64,000 nucleotides of DNA from Vibrio penaeicida (GTDB lineage Bacteria > Pseudomonadota > Gammaproteobacteria > Enterobacterales > Vibrionaceae). The position numbers were made by a program, and so were the translations under genes. The stretch is taken from assembly GCF_030689305.1 (NCBI RefSeq), contig NZ_JAUYVM010000002.1, positions 62,001 through 126,000 on the forward strand, written 5' to 3'. The notes below the pieces were generated by a model that was not told the origin of the DNA, searched no databases, and saw only the letters and a program-made list of their open reading frames with translations. Below are positions 17,751-26,095 of this stretch, piece by piece; position 1 is the first letter of the stretch, and every line of letters starts with the position of its first letter.

Positions 17751-19751
17751 TTAATTTAGCGACCGTTTTAGCTCCATGTTTTTGCGTTGTGATACGTAGT
17801 CCATTAATTGACTGATTGGGAGCGCTCTGGAGTAGCGAAAGCCTTGTCCAATTGTCACCCCAAGGCGTTGCAATGTCCGTTCTTCTTCTTCTGTTTCAAT
17901 ACCTTCAGCAATAGCCTGCATACCTAATGTTTGGCACAAGAAATTGATGACCTTAATGATTTGAATCGATTCTTCTCTCTTGTCTAAATCCATAACAAAT
18001 TTTCGGTCAATTTTTATTTCATCAAAACCGTAGCTGAGTAGGTATTCCAAAGAAGAAAAACCAGTACCAAAATCATCCAAAGAAAATCTTACGCCACTTG
18101 CTCTAAGGTGTTGAAGGTTGTCATTCACCTCTTTTTGCTGCTGAACTTTTGCTAGTTCGGTTAATTCCAAAACAAGTTTGTTCAGTGGGAAGTTATAGCG
18201 GCTCGCCAAAGACAGCAATTTTTGAGAAAAGTGAGCCTTGCTTAAAGAAAGAGGAGATATATTAATCGAAAGCGTAAAACTGTTTGGGCAAGTATGAATA
18301 GATTGCTGCCAATCTTTAAAGACTTTTTCGATTATCGCTAACGTAAGCGCATGCATAGTGCCTGTTTTTTCTGCTCGTGTGATAACTTCCCACGGAGAAG
18401 AGCGATCGTTTTCTTCAAGTCGGAGCAGCGATTCAGCACCAAAGATATCAAATGTTGTAAGGTGCATCTGAGGCTGGTAATGCATGTGGAATTTTTGGGT
18501 GGCAATAAGCTCTTCGATAAAAGAATCAATGTATATCGTGTGCTTAAGAGCACTTTCGAATTCCTCATGGTATTCACAATAATCCAGCTTAAGCTCTGTC
18601 GCTTCGAGCAGAGCAATTTCCGCACAATGTATGAGGAGCTCTGCTTCTGATGCGTCTTCGGGGTGTCTAGATATACCGATGTTAATGTTAACGTCTAAAG
18701 GGGTGAGGCTATCTTGTATGTTTGAGAAGATTGACTTGCTATCCGAAAGCTCACAAGCAGGTAAGAATAGAAAGAAGTCATCGCCACCCAATCGGCATAC
18801 CGATGCATTTGCTGGGCTGTGTTGAGTAAGAGCAAGGCTGGTTCTCTTTAGAATATCATCACCGTGCTGTTGCCCGTACTTTAGGTTTATCGAGGAAAAG
18901 TTGAGGATATTGATCCTGACGAGGGTTCCGTAGGTACCGAGCTTTTCTAACGTCTTATTCATATTTTCTAGAAATGCTTGACGGTTAAGGTTACCCGTTA
19001 ACGGATCTTTTTGTGCCAAAGTCGTTAATAACTCGTTGTTTTTGTTTATAGCCTCGATGTATCGGGCCGCATGTAACGAGGAAAGATTATAAGCATCCAC
19101 AAGATCGGAAATCTCATCTCGTTCTTTTTGGGGGTAGTCTTCAATTTTTGTTAAGTGCTCATATTCGTTTTGCTCTCTCTGAAGATTAAATTGAGAAGAG
19201 AGGTGTTTCAGTCGATATGCGACTGTTTTATGGAATGAGCGCCTAACTATAATCAGTATCAACAGAGATATAAGAAGGAGTGAAGCAAGGAAGATCGAAA
19301 TGGACAGCGCAAAAAAGTTCAGCAGATATTCTGGGTTTACGTAAGCCTCTATATGACCCACGCTCATCTCCTCGCCATAGGTATTGACGTAGCTTAATGG
19401 AAATTTGTGTTCCCATTCATTCCATATTAACTCTTTTGTTGGGACGCCTAGCTCACGAGTTTGAGCCAGCATTTCACCTTCAGACCAAATAGAAAAATGC
19501 AGGAAAAGATGGTCGTTATCGAAAGTAGCGGTGATAGCGGAAAGTTGTTCAAAATCGAAGTTGTAAATAGCAGAAGCAGTAGAGCGCTCAACTGAATTAA
19601 CACGCGAGTACGCATTTTTTTTCATCTCAGTTAACGATAAGTAGTAGCTGGTAGCAGAAAGCATAAGCAATGCTGCCAACGTAAGCCAAAGAAGAGGCTT
19701 CTTAACTTGAGTAGCAACTTTACTGGCTATGGATACAAATTCTTTTCGCAT
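17751..19751 (-). CDS. Membrane GGDEF-EAL protein, probable c-di-GMP phosphodiesterase
   Basis: 666 residues: TM1 (about 18-36), a short periplasmic sensor (about 38-140), TM2 (about 145-170), then a GGDEF domain and an EAL domain. The GGDEF half is degenerate: the motif reads GGDDF, and the metal-binding Asp of the first strand is Asn (INILNFSSIN), so cyclase activity is unlikely. The EAL half keeps the expected residues: ESLLRL at the EAL site, the Asn of INISPLSL, LELTEL, LDDFGTGFSSLEYL, the Lys of IKIDRKF, AEGIETEEE and GQGFRYSRALP. It should therefore hydrolyse c-di-GMP. The reading frame may once have extended about 31 codons further, to 17657 (see findings). Confidence 0.9.
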   Translation of the reverse strand: MRKEFVSIASKVATQVKKPLLWLTLAALLMLSATSYYLSLTEMKKNAYSRVNSVERSTASAIYNFDFEQLSAITATFDNDHLFLHFSIWSEGEMLAQTRELGVPTKELIWNEWEHKFPLSYVNTYGEEMSVGHIEAYVNPEYLLNFFALSISIFLASLLLISLLILIIVRRSFHKTVAYRLKHLSSQFNLQREQNEYEHLTKIEDYPQKERDEISDLVDAYNLSSLHAARYIEAINKNNELLTTLAQKDPLTGNLNRQAFLENMNKTLEKLGTYGTLVRINILNFSSINLKYGQQHGDDILKRTSLALTQHSPANASVCRLGGDDFFLFLPACELSDSKSIFSNIQDSLTPLDVNINIGISRHPEDASEAELLIHCAEIALLEATELKLDYCEYHEEFESALKHTIYIDSFIEELIATQKFHMHYQPQMHLTTFDIFGAESLLRLEENDRSSPWEVITRAEKTGTMHALTLAIIEKVFKDWQQSIHTCPNSFTLSINISPLSLSKAHFSQKLLSLASRYNFPLNKLVLELTELAKVQQQKEVNDNLQHLRASGVRFSLDDFGTGFSSLEYLLSYGFDEIKIDRKFVMDLDKREESIQIIKVINFLCQTLGMQAIAEGIETEEEERTLQRLGVTIGQGFRYSRALPISQLMDYVSQRKNMELKRSLN

Positions 19752-19981
19752 AGACCTCTTGTCCGTGGATAATCCCTAACATCACTTCCTGCTATTTCAG
19801 GAAGTTACGTTGACTTGTCATTATGCTAGCTTGTTATATGTTCTAGGCTAACCAAAAAGTTCTCACACCTTTGTTTTTTTTGGTCGGATCTTCAATAGTG
19901 ATACACCTATGTTGGGCTTTACCATAAAAAACATAAAGATAACGCACCAATGTGCATATCGGTATTGTTCGCTTGCGCTCA

Positions 19982-20010
19982 AGTGATAAGTTAGTAACTT
20001 AATTATCACT
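19982..20010. promoter_or_regulatory. Long dyad, candidate operator
   Basis: AGTGATAAGTTA-G-TAACTT-aa-TTATCACT: nearly complete palindrome with only a 2-base bulge. It lies between divergent genes, about 230 bases upstream of the GGDEF-EAL start. No known consensus is recognised. Confidence 0.35.
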
Positions 20011-20232
20011 AAGGCTTAGAGGAACTCTTTTCGACCACAATATTGATTTCATTAGCGAGGCGAGAGAAAGCTGGAACAAAGTTCAAATTTTCTGCCATTC
20101 AGTCATATCGTTAATCTTTATTAGCGCTATTAAAAAGTGTAATAGATTTTAATGAGTTAACTCGATTTTTTTTAAGTGAATGTTTATTAAGTGACTTATT
20201 GCTTCTAAGCCTTGGGATACATGCGTTAAAGG

Positions 20233-20367
20233 ATGCTAAATACCCTTAATAAAGATATTGATATGGAAGTAATGTTACTGGCTTTAAAGTGGAGTATTTC
20301 TGAGCGTGTCATCACGATTTATCCTGAACTGAAACGTATTATTAGTGAGATAGGTGGCACCTATTAA
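20233..20367 (+). CDS. Candidate small protein, 44 residues
   Basis: ATG at 20233 to TAA at 20365-20367. AAAGG directly abuts the ATG, which is too close for a good ribosome site; an internal ATG at 20263 would give 34 residues. The product ends in an amphipathic stretch (SERVITIYPELKRIISEIGG) that looks protein-like. I recognise no family. It may be a relic or chance. Confidence 0.3.
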   Translation: MLNTLNKDIDMEVMLLALKWSISERVITIYPELKRIISEIGGTY

Positions 20368-20537
20368 CAAAATAGTTGAATTCCATTTAGTAATTACAAG
20401 AAATTGAACGACACTTGATCTATACCCCTACAATAGAGCGGCTTAAGAGTCTCGTGGTGGCGGGTCGGGATACAATTGGAATTTAAGAGCAAATGTTACC
20501 TAGGTTAACTGCGCTTAGGGACATATAAGGAGCGAAG

Positions 20538-20957
20538 ATGGAATCATTAAAAGTGAAAGATTACATGGTGCACCATGCAGTTACCTTTTCTAAGGACATG
20601 TCTTTGACCGCAGCACTCGATAAGGTAATGAGCTCACAGCATATGGGCGGACCCGTTATTGACGAGCGAAAGCAGGTCATCGGATTTCTTTCTGAACAAG
20701 ATTTGCTCGATAAGCTCGTAAAGGTAAGTTACTACTGCCAAGATACACATATAGTCGGAGATTGTATGAGTTCAGATGTGCTTACGGTGACACCTGAAAT
20801 GTCCGTCATTGAGCTGGCAGATATGATGAAAGTTGGAAAGCCCAAAGTTTATCCCGTCGTTAACGTTGATGGAAAATTTTTAGGGATCATAACGCGAACC
20901 GAAGTGCTTAAAGCTATTGGCGTAAACTTAAAAGATTGTTTCCAACATCCGGTCTAA
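20538..20957 (+). CDS. CBS-domain pair protein
   Basis: 139 residues made almost entirely of two CBS motifs (about 5-60 and 75-130), each ending in the usual G-F/I-L/I-(S/T)-(E/R)-x-(D/E) pattern (GFLSEQDLL, GIITRTEVL). Stand-alone CBS pairs bind adenine nucleotides and regulate partner proteins; the partner is unknown. AAGGAG lies upstream of the ATG. It stands alone, with its own terminator. Confidence 0.9.
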   Translation: MESLKVKDYMVHHAVTFSKDMSLTAALDKVMSSQHMGGPVIDERKQVIGFLSEQDLLDKLVKVSYYCQDTHIVGDCMSSDVLTVTPEMSVIELADMMKVGKPKVYPVVNVDGKFLGIITRTEVLKAIGVNLKDCFQHPV

Positions 20958-21000
20958 ATTATCGCGAATGTGTGAAATCTCGATAATGAAATGAATTATT

Positions 21001-21023
21001 AAGGCGCATATTGCGCCTTTTTT
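21001..21023 (+). terminator. Rho-independent terminator after CBS gene
   Basis: AAGGCGCA/TGCGCCTT stem with a TAT loop, followed by a T run. Confidence 0.88.
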
Positions 21024-21064
21024 GTTATTGTTTCCTACCAAGAATAAATTATAAAGGTGTCAAT

Positions 21065-22570
21065 ATGGCAGAGGGAGAAGCTAAGTTTGTAACTGGTTCG
21101 ACGATGAAGCACATACTTACTATGTCTGGTGCAGGCTCGGTGGGTTTATTGGCATTATTTGCGGTCGATCTTCTTGATATGCTGTTTATCAGTATGTTGG
21201 GGCAAGTTGAGCTAGCTGCTGCAGTTGGGTTTGCCGGAACATTACTGTTTTTCTCTACCTCGGTCTCCATTGGTTCTTCTATTGCAATGGGAGCGTTGGT
21301 ATCGAAAGCTTTGGGGGCTAAGCAGCATGAAAAGGCTGTGAGGCTTGCTAGCAATACGCTGGTGGTTTCTTTCTTTATAACGCTGGTCGTTACCTTGTTC
21401 ATGTACGCGTATTTGGATGAGTTGCTCAGTGCTGTGGGCGCAAAAGGAATGGCGTTGGAGCGTGCCAAGGCTTATTTGCAGATCATGTTGCCAAGCAGTC
21501 CATTCTTAGCGTTGGCAATGGCCTGTGGAGCAGGTTTACGCGCAAGCGGCGATGCAAAGCGAAGCATGTGGGCAACACTGTCTGGCGGTATAGTGAATGC
21601 GATATTGGACCCTATCTTCATTTTTGGCTTCGACTGGAACGTCGAAGGTGCTGCGGCTGCTTCCGTTGTAGCACGATTCACGGTGCTATACGTTTCATTC
21701 GTGCCTTTAATTAAAGTTCATAAATTGGTGAAATGGCCAAATATAACCGAGGTTGGAAAGGACTTACGTACCATTTTAACTATCGCACTTCCTGCTGTTA
21801 TCACAAACACTGCAACGCCAATTGGTAATGCTGTAGTTACAGCCAATATTGCCCAATTTGGCGAAGATTATGTCGCGGGTTTTGCGGTGATAGGTCGTGT
21901 CATACCGGTCGCTTTTGCGGTGATTTTTGCACTATCGGGCGCCGTAGGACCGATTATTGGGCAGAATTATGGTGCAGAAAGGGTAGATAGAGTAAGGGAC
22001 ACTCTACGTAACTCTTTGTTATTTGTGACGGTTTACTGTTTGCTTGTGTCAGGGATTTTGTATCTCGTACAAGATTTCATCATTTCTGGGTTTAGCCTTA
22101 CTGGTGATGCACAAATCATAGTAGCTGCATTTTGCACCGTAGTATCGCTTAGTTTTGTTTTCAATGGAGCACTGTTTGTAGCGAATACCTCGTTCAATAA
22201 TTTGGGAAAACCGATTTATTCGACCGCTTTGAATTTAGGTAAAGCGACTTTAGGGACAATTCCATTTGTATACTTAGGTGCCGAGTGGTTTGGCGCTTTA
22301 GGTGTGTTGTATGGGCAGGCAGTAGGTGCTGTTGTATTTGGCATATTGGGCATTGGCGTGTTACAGCATCATGTTCAATCGATGTTTGCATCTCAAAAAT
22401 CAACACCAGAAATCATCCCTGAGGAGATCGACCCAGCAACAACAACCGTTAATATGGCCCCCTTTTGTAACTGTGATCCAGTCATGATGGAAGAAGTCAC
22501 CGCTCAGAAACCTGTTTGTGAAATGGCGAAGACGACACAGCAGCGTAACTCGCACTTACCAGAGGTGTAA
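21065..22570 (+). CDS. MATE-family multidrug/organic-cation exporter
   Basis: 501 residues, about 12 hydrophobic segments in two MatE repeats, typical of the Na+- or H+-coupled MATE exporters. The start is ATG 21065, after AAAGGTG. The last 60 or so residues form a hydrophilic, cysteine-containing tail (CNCDP, KPVCEM) that the core family does not need; its role is unknown. The substrate cannot be predicted from sequence. Confidence 0.9.
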   Translation: MAEGEAKFVTGSTMKHILTMSGAGSVGLLALFAVDLLDMLFISMLGQVELAAAVGFAGTLLFFSTSVSIGSSIAMGALVSKALGAKQHEKAVRLASNTLVVSFFITLVVTLFMYAYLDELLSAVGAKGMALERAKAYLQIMLPSSPFLALAMACGAGLRASGDAKRSMWATLSGGIVNAILDPIFIFGFDWNVEGAAAASVVARFTVLYVSFVPLIKVHKLVKWPNITEVGKDLRTILTIALPAVITNTATPIGNAVVTANIAQFGEDYVAGFAVIGRVIPVAFAVIFALSGAVGPIIGQNYGAERVDRVRDTLRNSLLFVTVYCLLVSGILYLVQDFIISGFSLTGDAQIIVAAFCTVVSLSFVFNGALFVANTSFNNLGKPIYSTALNLGKATLGTIPFVYLGAEWFGALGVLYGQAVGAVVFGILGIGVLQHHVQSMFASQKSTPEIIPEEIDPATTTVNMAPFCNCDPVMMEEVTAQKPVCEMAKTTQQRNSHLPEV

Positions 22571-22655
22571 TTTTCAGAATTGGCTTGGAAGATAATTAGG
22601 GTCTAAGGAACCTAACGAATAAGTTTGCATATTCATTGATCTAACGCCATAAGCT

Positions 22656-22704
22656 TGCTTCCTTATATCGCGGATAATATCTACATCCGCAGTATAAGGA
22701 AGCA
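22656..22704 (+). promoter_or_regulatory. Long hairpin in the DASS transporter leader
   Basis: Arms of 20 bases, TGCTTCCTTATATCGCGGAT (22656-22675) and ATCCGCAGTATAAGGAAGCA (22685-22704), are complementary except for two positions, with a 9-base loop. The right arm contains AAGGA (22696-22700), the best ribosome site before ATG 22715, so folding in mRNA would hide it. There is no T run, so it is not a normal terminator. Confidence 0.7.
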
Positions 22705-22714
22705 CAGTCGTCAT

Positions 22715-24133
22715 ATGCGTCAGTACATCAAGTATTTCGTTCCAATTTTTATTCCCCTCCTCGTTTGGATGTTGCCTTTGACGGCGTTTCCATTTGAGGG
22801 GATGACCATACTTCAGCAACGTGTCATTGCTATCTTTTTGCTTGCCGCACTATGTTGGGTTTTTGAGCCCATTCCTATTTACGCCACATCAGTCGTCATT
22901 ATTGTATTGGAGTTGTTATTGCTTTCCGATAAAGGGCTCATCTTTTTTCGAATGGATCAAGGCCAGCCGCATTTTGGTGAACTGCTCAAACACAGCGATA
23001 TAATGGCAACGTTTGCTAGCCCTATCATCATGTTGTTTCTTGGCGGGTTCTTTTTGGCAATGGCTGCAACGAAATATCGTTTAGACGTGAATTTAGCTCG
23101 TGTTCTGCTCAAACCATTTGGTAGCAGCCCAAATAACGTGATGTTAGGGTTAATGTTGATCACTGGTGTCTTTTCCATGTTCATGTCTAATACCGCGACA
23201 ACAGCGATGATGCTATCTATTTTAGCTCCGGTAATTGCAGTCTTCGGTCCGAAGGACCCTGGTAGAATCGCATTTGCTTTGTCTATCCCCGTTGCTGCAA
23301 ATATTGGTGGAATCGGTACCCCCATTGGCACGCCACCCAACGCCATTGCTTTGAAATACTTAACCGGCGATAACGTGATTGCGTTTGGCGAATGGATGGT
23401 GTTTGGCGTGCCATTTGTGGTTGTCATGATGGCACTAGCATGGGTTGTAATCGGTCGGTTTTACCCAGCCAATGAAAAGAAGATTAACCTGAATATTAAA
23501 GGAAAATTCCTTAAAACCCCCAAAGCCATAACCGTTTACGTAGTGTTCGCGTTAACCATTCTACTATGGCTAATGGGATCGTCTCATGGGATGAATTCCT
23601 ATACCGTGGCACTTATTCCTGTCGCCGTATTCTCTTTAACTGGAATTATCAATAAAGAAGATCTTAAGAAGATTTCTTGGGATGTTTTGTGGCTAGTGTC
23701 TGGCGGTATTGCGCTGGGTCTTGCTCTCGATAAAACAGGGTTAGCTCGATTAGTTGTGCACAGTATCCCATTCGATGAGTTCTCTCCCTACGTTGTACTT
23801 GTTGGAGCCGCCTTCTTATGTTTGTTAATGGCAAACTTTATGTCTCATACCGCGACAGCAAACTTGCTTATGCCAATCATGGCTGCATTAGGTATGTCTA
23901 TGACTTCGTTGGCACCGTTAGGAGGGGAGGTAACACTTATACTCGTTGTTACTTTCGCGGCATCGCTTGGCATGTCTTTGCCTATTAGCACGCCCCCGAA
24001 CGCGCTAGCTCATGCGACAGGTAATGTGGAGAGTCGTCAAATGGCGAAAGTGGGCGTTATCCTCGGAGTTGTCGGTGTTTTATTAAGCTTTGTGTTGGTC
24101 TGGATCCTTCATGCAGTTGGACACATAGGATAA
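22715..24133 (+). CDS. DASS/SLC13-family anion (dicarboxylate or sulfate) transporter
   Basis: 472 residues, about 11 membrane segments. The two inverted-repeat signature motifs are visible: SNTATTAMM with GTPIGTPPNAIAL, and SHTATANLL with PISTPPNALA. These Ser-Asn-Thr-like loops bind Na+ and the substrate carboxylates in this family (CitMHS/SLC13). The substrate, C4-dicarboxylate, citrate or sulfate, is not decidable. The start is set at ATG 22715 rather than 22655 because upstream residues are hydrophilic and lie in the hairpin. It is followed after 4 bases by a sensor kinase gene, so it may be both the reporter and the target of that kinase. Confidence 0.88.
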   Translation: MRQYIKYFVPIFIPLLVWMLPLTAFPFEGMTILQQRVIAIFLLAALCWVFEPIPIYATSVVIIVLELLLLSDKGLIFFRMDQGQPHFGELLKHSDIMATFASPIIMLFLGGFFLAMAATKYRLDVNLARVLLKPFGSSPNNVMLGLMLITGVFSMFMSNTATTAMMLSILAPVIAVFGPKDPGRIAFALSIPVAANIGGIGTPIGTPPNAIALKYLTGDNVIAFGEWMVFGVPFVVVMMALAWVVIGRFYPANEKKINLNIKGKFLKTPKAITVYVVFALTILLWLMGSSHGMNSYTVALIPVAVFSLTGIINKEDLKKISWDVLWLVSGGIALGLALDKTGLARLVVHSIPFDEFSPYVVLVGAAFLCLLMANFMSHTATANLLMPIMAALGMSMTSLAPLGGEVTLILVVTFAASLGMSLPISTPPNALAHATGNVESRQMAKVGVILGVVGVLLSFVLVWILHAVGHIG

Positions 24134-24137
24134 ATGG

Positions 24138-25475
24138 ATGCATAACAGTGTAGAAAAGATTGTTGAACACTATTTCTCTAATCCTCAATGCTATCTATCT
24201 TTAGAAGCAGGTGAACCATTGCTGGTGCAAGGTGAAGAAAATCGCAGGCTTTTTTATGTGGTTTCTGGGGAATTAGAAGGCTTAGTTTCTTTTGCCGGGA
24301 CCAATGTAAACACAAAGGTCTTTAGTGCGTCAGAAGGGGCATTTATTGGCGTTCATAGTTTTTTTTCTGGCAATTACCTAGCTTCATCCAGCGTTGTTTC
24401 TCGATCCCCAAGTGTGTTGGCTTGGATTGATAACGATACGCGCCCGATAGACGAAGACAGCTTGGGGTCATTAACTCAACAATTCACACCCGTTATATTG
24501 AATGAGCTATCTCGTCGCCAAAAGCGAGCAATGCAAGAATCCGTGGAAAAAGAACAAGTACTTACCCAACTGCATACCGCTGAGCAGATGACAACATTGG
24601 GGCAGCTAGCCGCGGGGATTTCTCATGAGTTGAATAATGCGGTGGGTGTATTAAGCAGCAAAACGGAGCGTCTACAAGATGTAATTCTTGCCTTACTCGA
24701 AGAGCTGCATCCCGGTGCCAGTCAGTTCGTCGATGCAGGGTTAATGAAAGGTCAAAACGTAGGTTCGGCAGAAGTTCGCGCGCGGGCAAAAGAGATTATT
24801 GATAAACACGGCTTAGATAGAAAGATTGCGAAATCCTTAGCCAGAGCTTTGTCGGTTAACGACTTAACCCAAGATTGGCTTAATACACCGGAAGAGGCGG
24901 TGAAATATTGGGGAGTTGGGCGCGATTTACATGACATGAGAGTTGCTTCTCGCCATGCGGTTAGCATTGTTAAATCGGTTAAGCAGCTTGGAAGGGGAGA
25001 CTCTGAAGTAAGCGAGCCTGTTGACGTGAACGAAAGCATTCATAAAGCGCTTGCCCTACTTCAAAATGACTTGCGCCGAATAGATGTTCGTTTTAGCCCT
25101 GCTGCGACAGCGGTGATCGCCGGAAGTGAAAGTGAGTTGGTTCAAGTTTGGGCCAACATACTGAAGAACGCCTGTGATGCGTTAACGCCTACCAATAATC
25201 CTGGAATCGATATTATTACTCGTGTGAGCGAGGCACACATTAAGGTGACGATCGCCAATAATGGACCTGAAATAGAAGAAAGTATCCGTAGAAAAATCTT
25301 TCACCCCAACTTTACGACCAAGAAAGGCGGATTGTCGTTTGGGTTAGGGCTAGGGCTTTCAATAGTGAAACGAATTGTGAGCCGTTATCAGGGAACGGTG
25401 GTGGTAAAAAGTGGCCCTGAAAAAACCATTTTCAGAATCAAATTACCCATGGAGGTTGGTAATGGAAAAAATTAA
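24138..25475 (+). CDS. Soluble histidine kinase with N-terminal cyclic-nucleotide-binding-like domain
   Basis: 445 residues without membrane segments. Residues about 10-110 look like a cNMP-binding (CRP-type) barrel: LEAGEPLLVQGEENRRLFYVVSGELE. Then HisKA with His163 (AAGISHELNNAVGV) and HATPase with N box NILKNACDAL and GLGLGLSIVKRIV. The HHELNN-type H box is like kinases that pair with stand-alone receivers. It starts 4 bases after the transporter stop and overlaps the receiver gene by 14 bases, so the three are one operon. Which nucleotide or other ligand is bound is unknown. Confidence 0.88.
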   Translation: MHNSVEKIVEHYFSNPQCYLSLEAGEPLLVQGEENRRLFYVVSGELEGLVSFAGTNVNTKVFSASEGAFIGVHSFFSGNYLASSSVVSRSPSVLAWIDNDTRPIDEDSLGSLTQQFTPVILNELSRRQKRAMQESVEKEQVLTQLHTAEQMTTLGQLAAGISHELNNAVGVLSSKTERLQDVILALLEELHPGASQFVDAGLMKGQNVGSAEVRARAKEIIDKHGLDRKIAKSLARALSVNDLTQDWLNTPEEAVKYWGVGRDLHDMRVASRHAVSIVKSVKQLGRGDSEVSEPVDVNESIHKALALLQNDLRRIDVRFSPAATAVIAGSESELVQVWANILKNACDALTPTNNPGIDIITRVSEAHIKVTIANNGPEIEESIRRKIFHPNFTTKKGGLSFGLGLGLSIVKRIVSRYQGTVVVKSGPEKTIFRIKLPMEVGNGKN

Positions 25476-25935
25476 TGTTATTTGCGTAGATGACCAACGA
25501 GAAGTGCTGAGCGCTGTGGTACAAGACCTCGCGTCGTTGGAGGACTGGTTAGAGATAGAGGACTGCGAATCCGCAGAAGAGGCTCTTGAACTCATCGATG
25601 ATTTGGACGCAAAGGGAGAACACATAGCACTGATCATTTCTGACCACGTTATGCCCGGTAAGTCGGGTGTGGAGTTACTCACGGAGATCTCTGAGGATAG
25701 ACGATTTACTCATACTAAAAAGGTACTTCTCACAGGGCAAGCCACACACCAAGACACCATCAGTGCAATTAACAAAGCACGTATAGAAAGCTACTTCGAA
25801 AAACCGTGGAATGGAACAGAGTTGGTCGACTGTGCTCGTAGGCTGGTAACGGAATACATTTTTGATGCAGGAATGGAATACGAATCGTATCAATTACAAT
25901 TGGATCAACAAACAGTGTTCAGTCGTTTGAGGTAA
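25462..25935 (+). CDS. Stand-alone receiver domain protein
   Basis: 157 residues: a receiver (about 4-125) with the acidic pair VDD, phospho-acceptor Asp61 (IISDHVMPGKSG) and Lys in FEKPW, then a short helical tail without a DNA-binding domain. ATG 25462 has GGAGG about 7 bases upstream and lies inside the kinase gene. The EKPW motif is common in receivers linked to HD-GYP or kinase proteins. It probably relays phosphate or acts by protein contact. Confidence 0.85.
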   Translation: MEKINVICVDDQREVLSAVVQDLASLEDWLEIEDCESAEEALELIDDLDAKGEHIALIISDHVMPGKSGVELLTEISEDRRFTHTKKVLLTGQATHQDTISAINKARIESYFEKPWNGTELVDCARRLVTEYIFDAGMEYESYQLQLDQQTVFSRLR

Positions 25936-25968
25936 TTTTCACAAAAACAACCTTTGCCAAAAATAAGC

Positions 25969-26000
25969 TTGACCTTAGACTCGACTCCAAGGTGTATAGT
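25969..26000 (+). promoter_or_regulatory. ZntR/MerR-type promoter of the metal ATPase gene
   Basis: -35 TTGACC (25969-25974) and -10 TATAGT (25995-26000) are 20 bases apart, the long spacer typical of MerR-family activators. Between them sits the dyad ACCTT...AAGGT (25972-25993) with core GACTCGACTCC, close to the ZntR operator of E. coli zntA. Expression is expected to rise with Zn, Cd or Pb. No MerR-family gene is in this window. Confidence 0.85.
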
Positions 26001-26095
26001 CAATATCAGTTATTGCATACGACTTACTGTTCATATGCGAGCCCAAAGATTTTGCCATGAGCTATTGGGTACAAACGATAAAAAGGATAATGACT

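Larger units (their letters stand above)
19752..20537. other. Long intergenic region between GGDEF-EAL and CBS genes
   Basis: 786 bases between divergent genes. It holds a 29-base dyad (19982-20010), a possible 44-codon small ORF (20233-20367), and A/T-rich stretches fit for promoters. I see no tRNA or recognised small RNA here. Confidence 0.5.

Noticed and set aside
19846..19884. A/T-rich hairpin ACCAAAAA...TTTTTGGT as a small-RNA terminator
   Set aside because: Loop is long and there is no upstream structured RNA or promoter that I can support.
22574..22819. 81-codon minus-strand frame across the DASS leader
   Set aside because: Runs through the hairpin and into the transporter gene; better explained by the regulatory structure.
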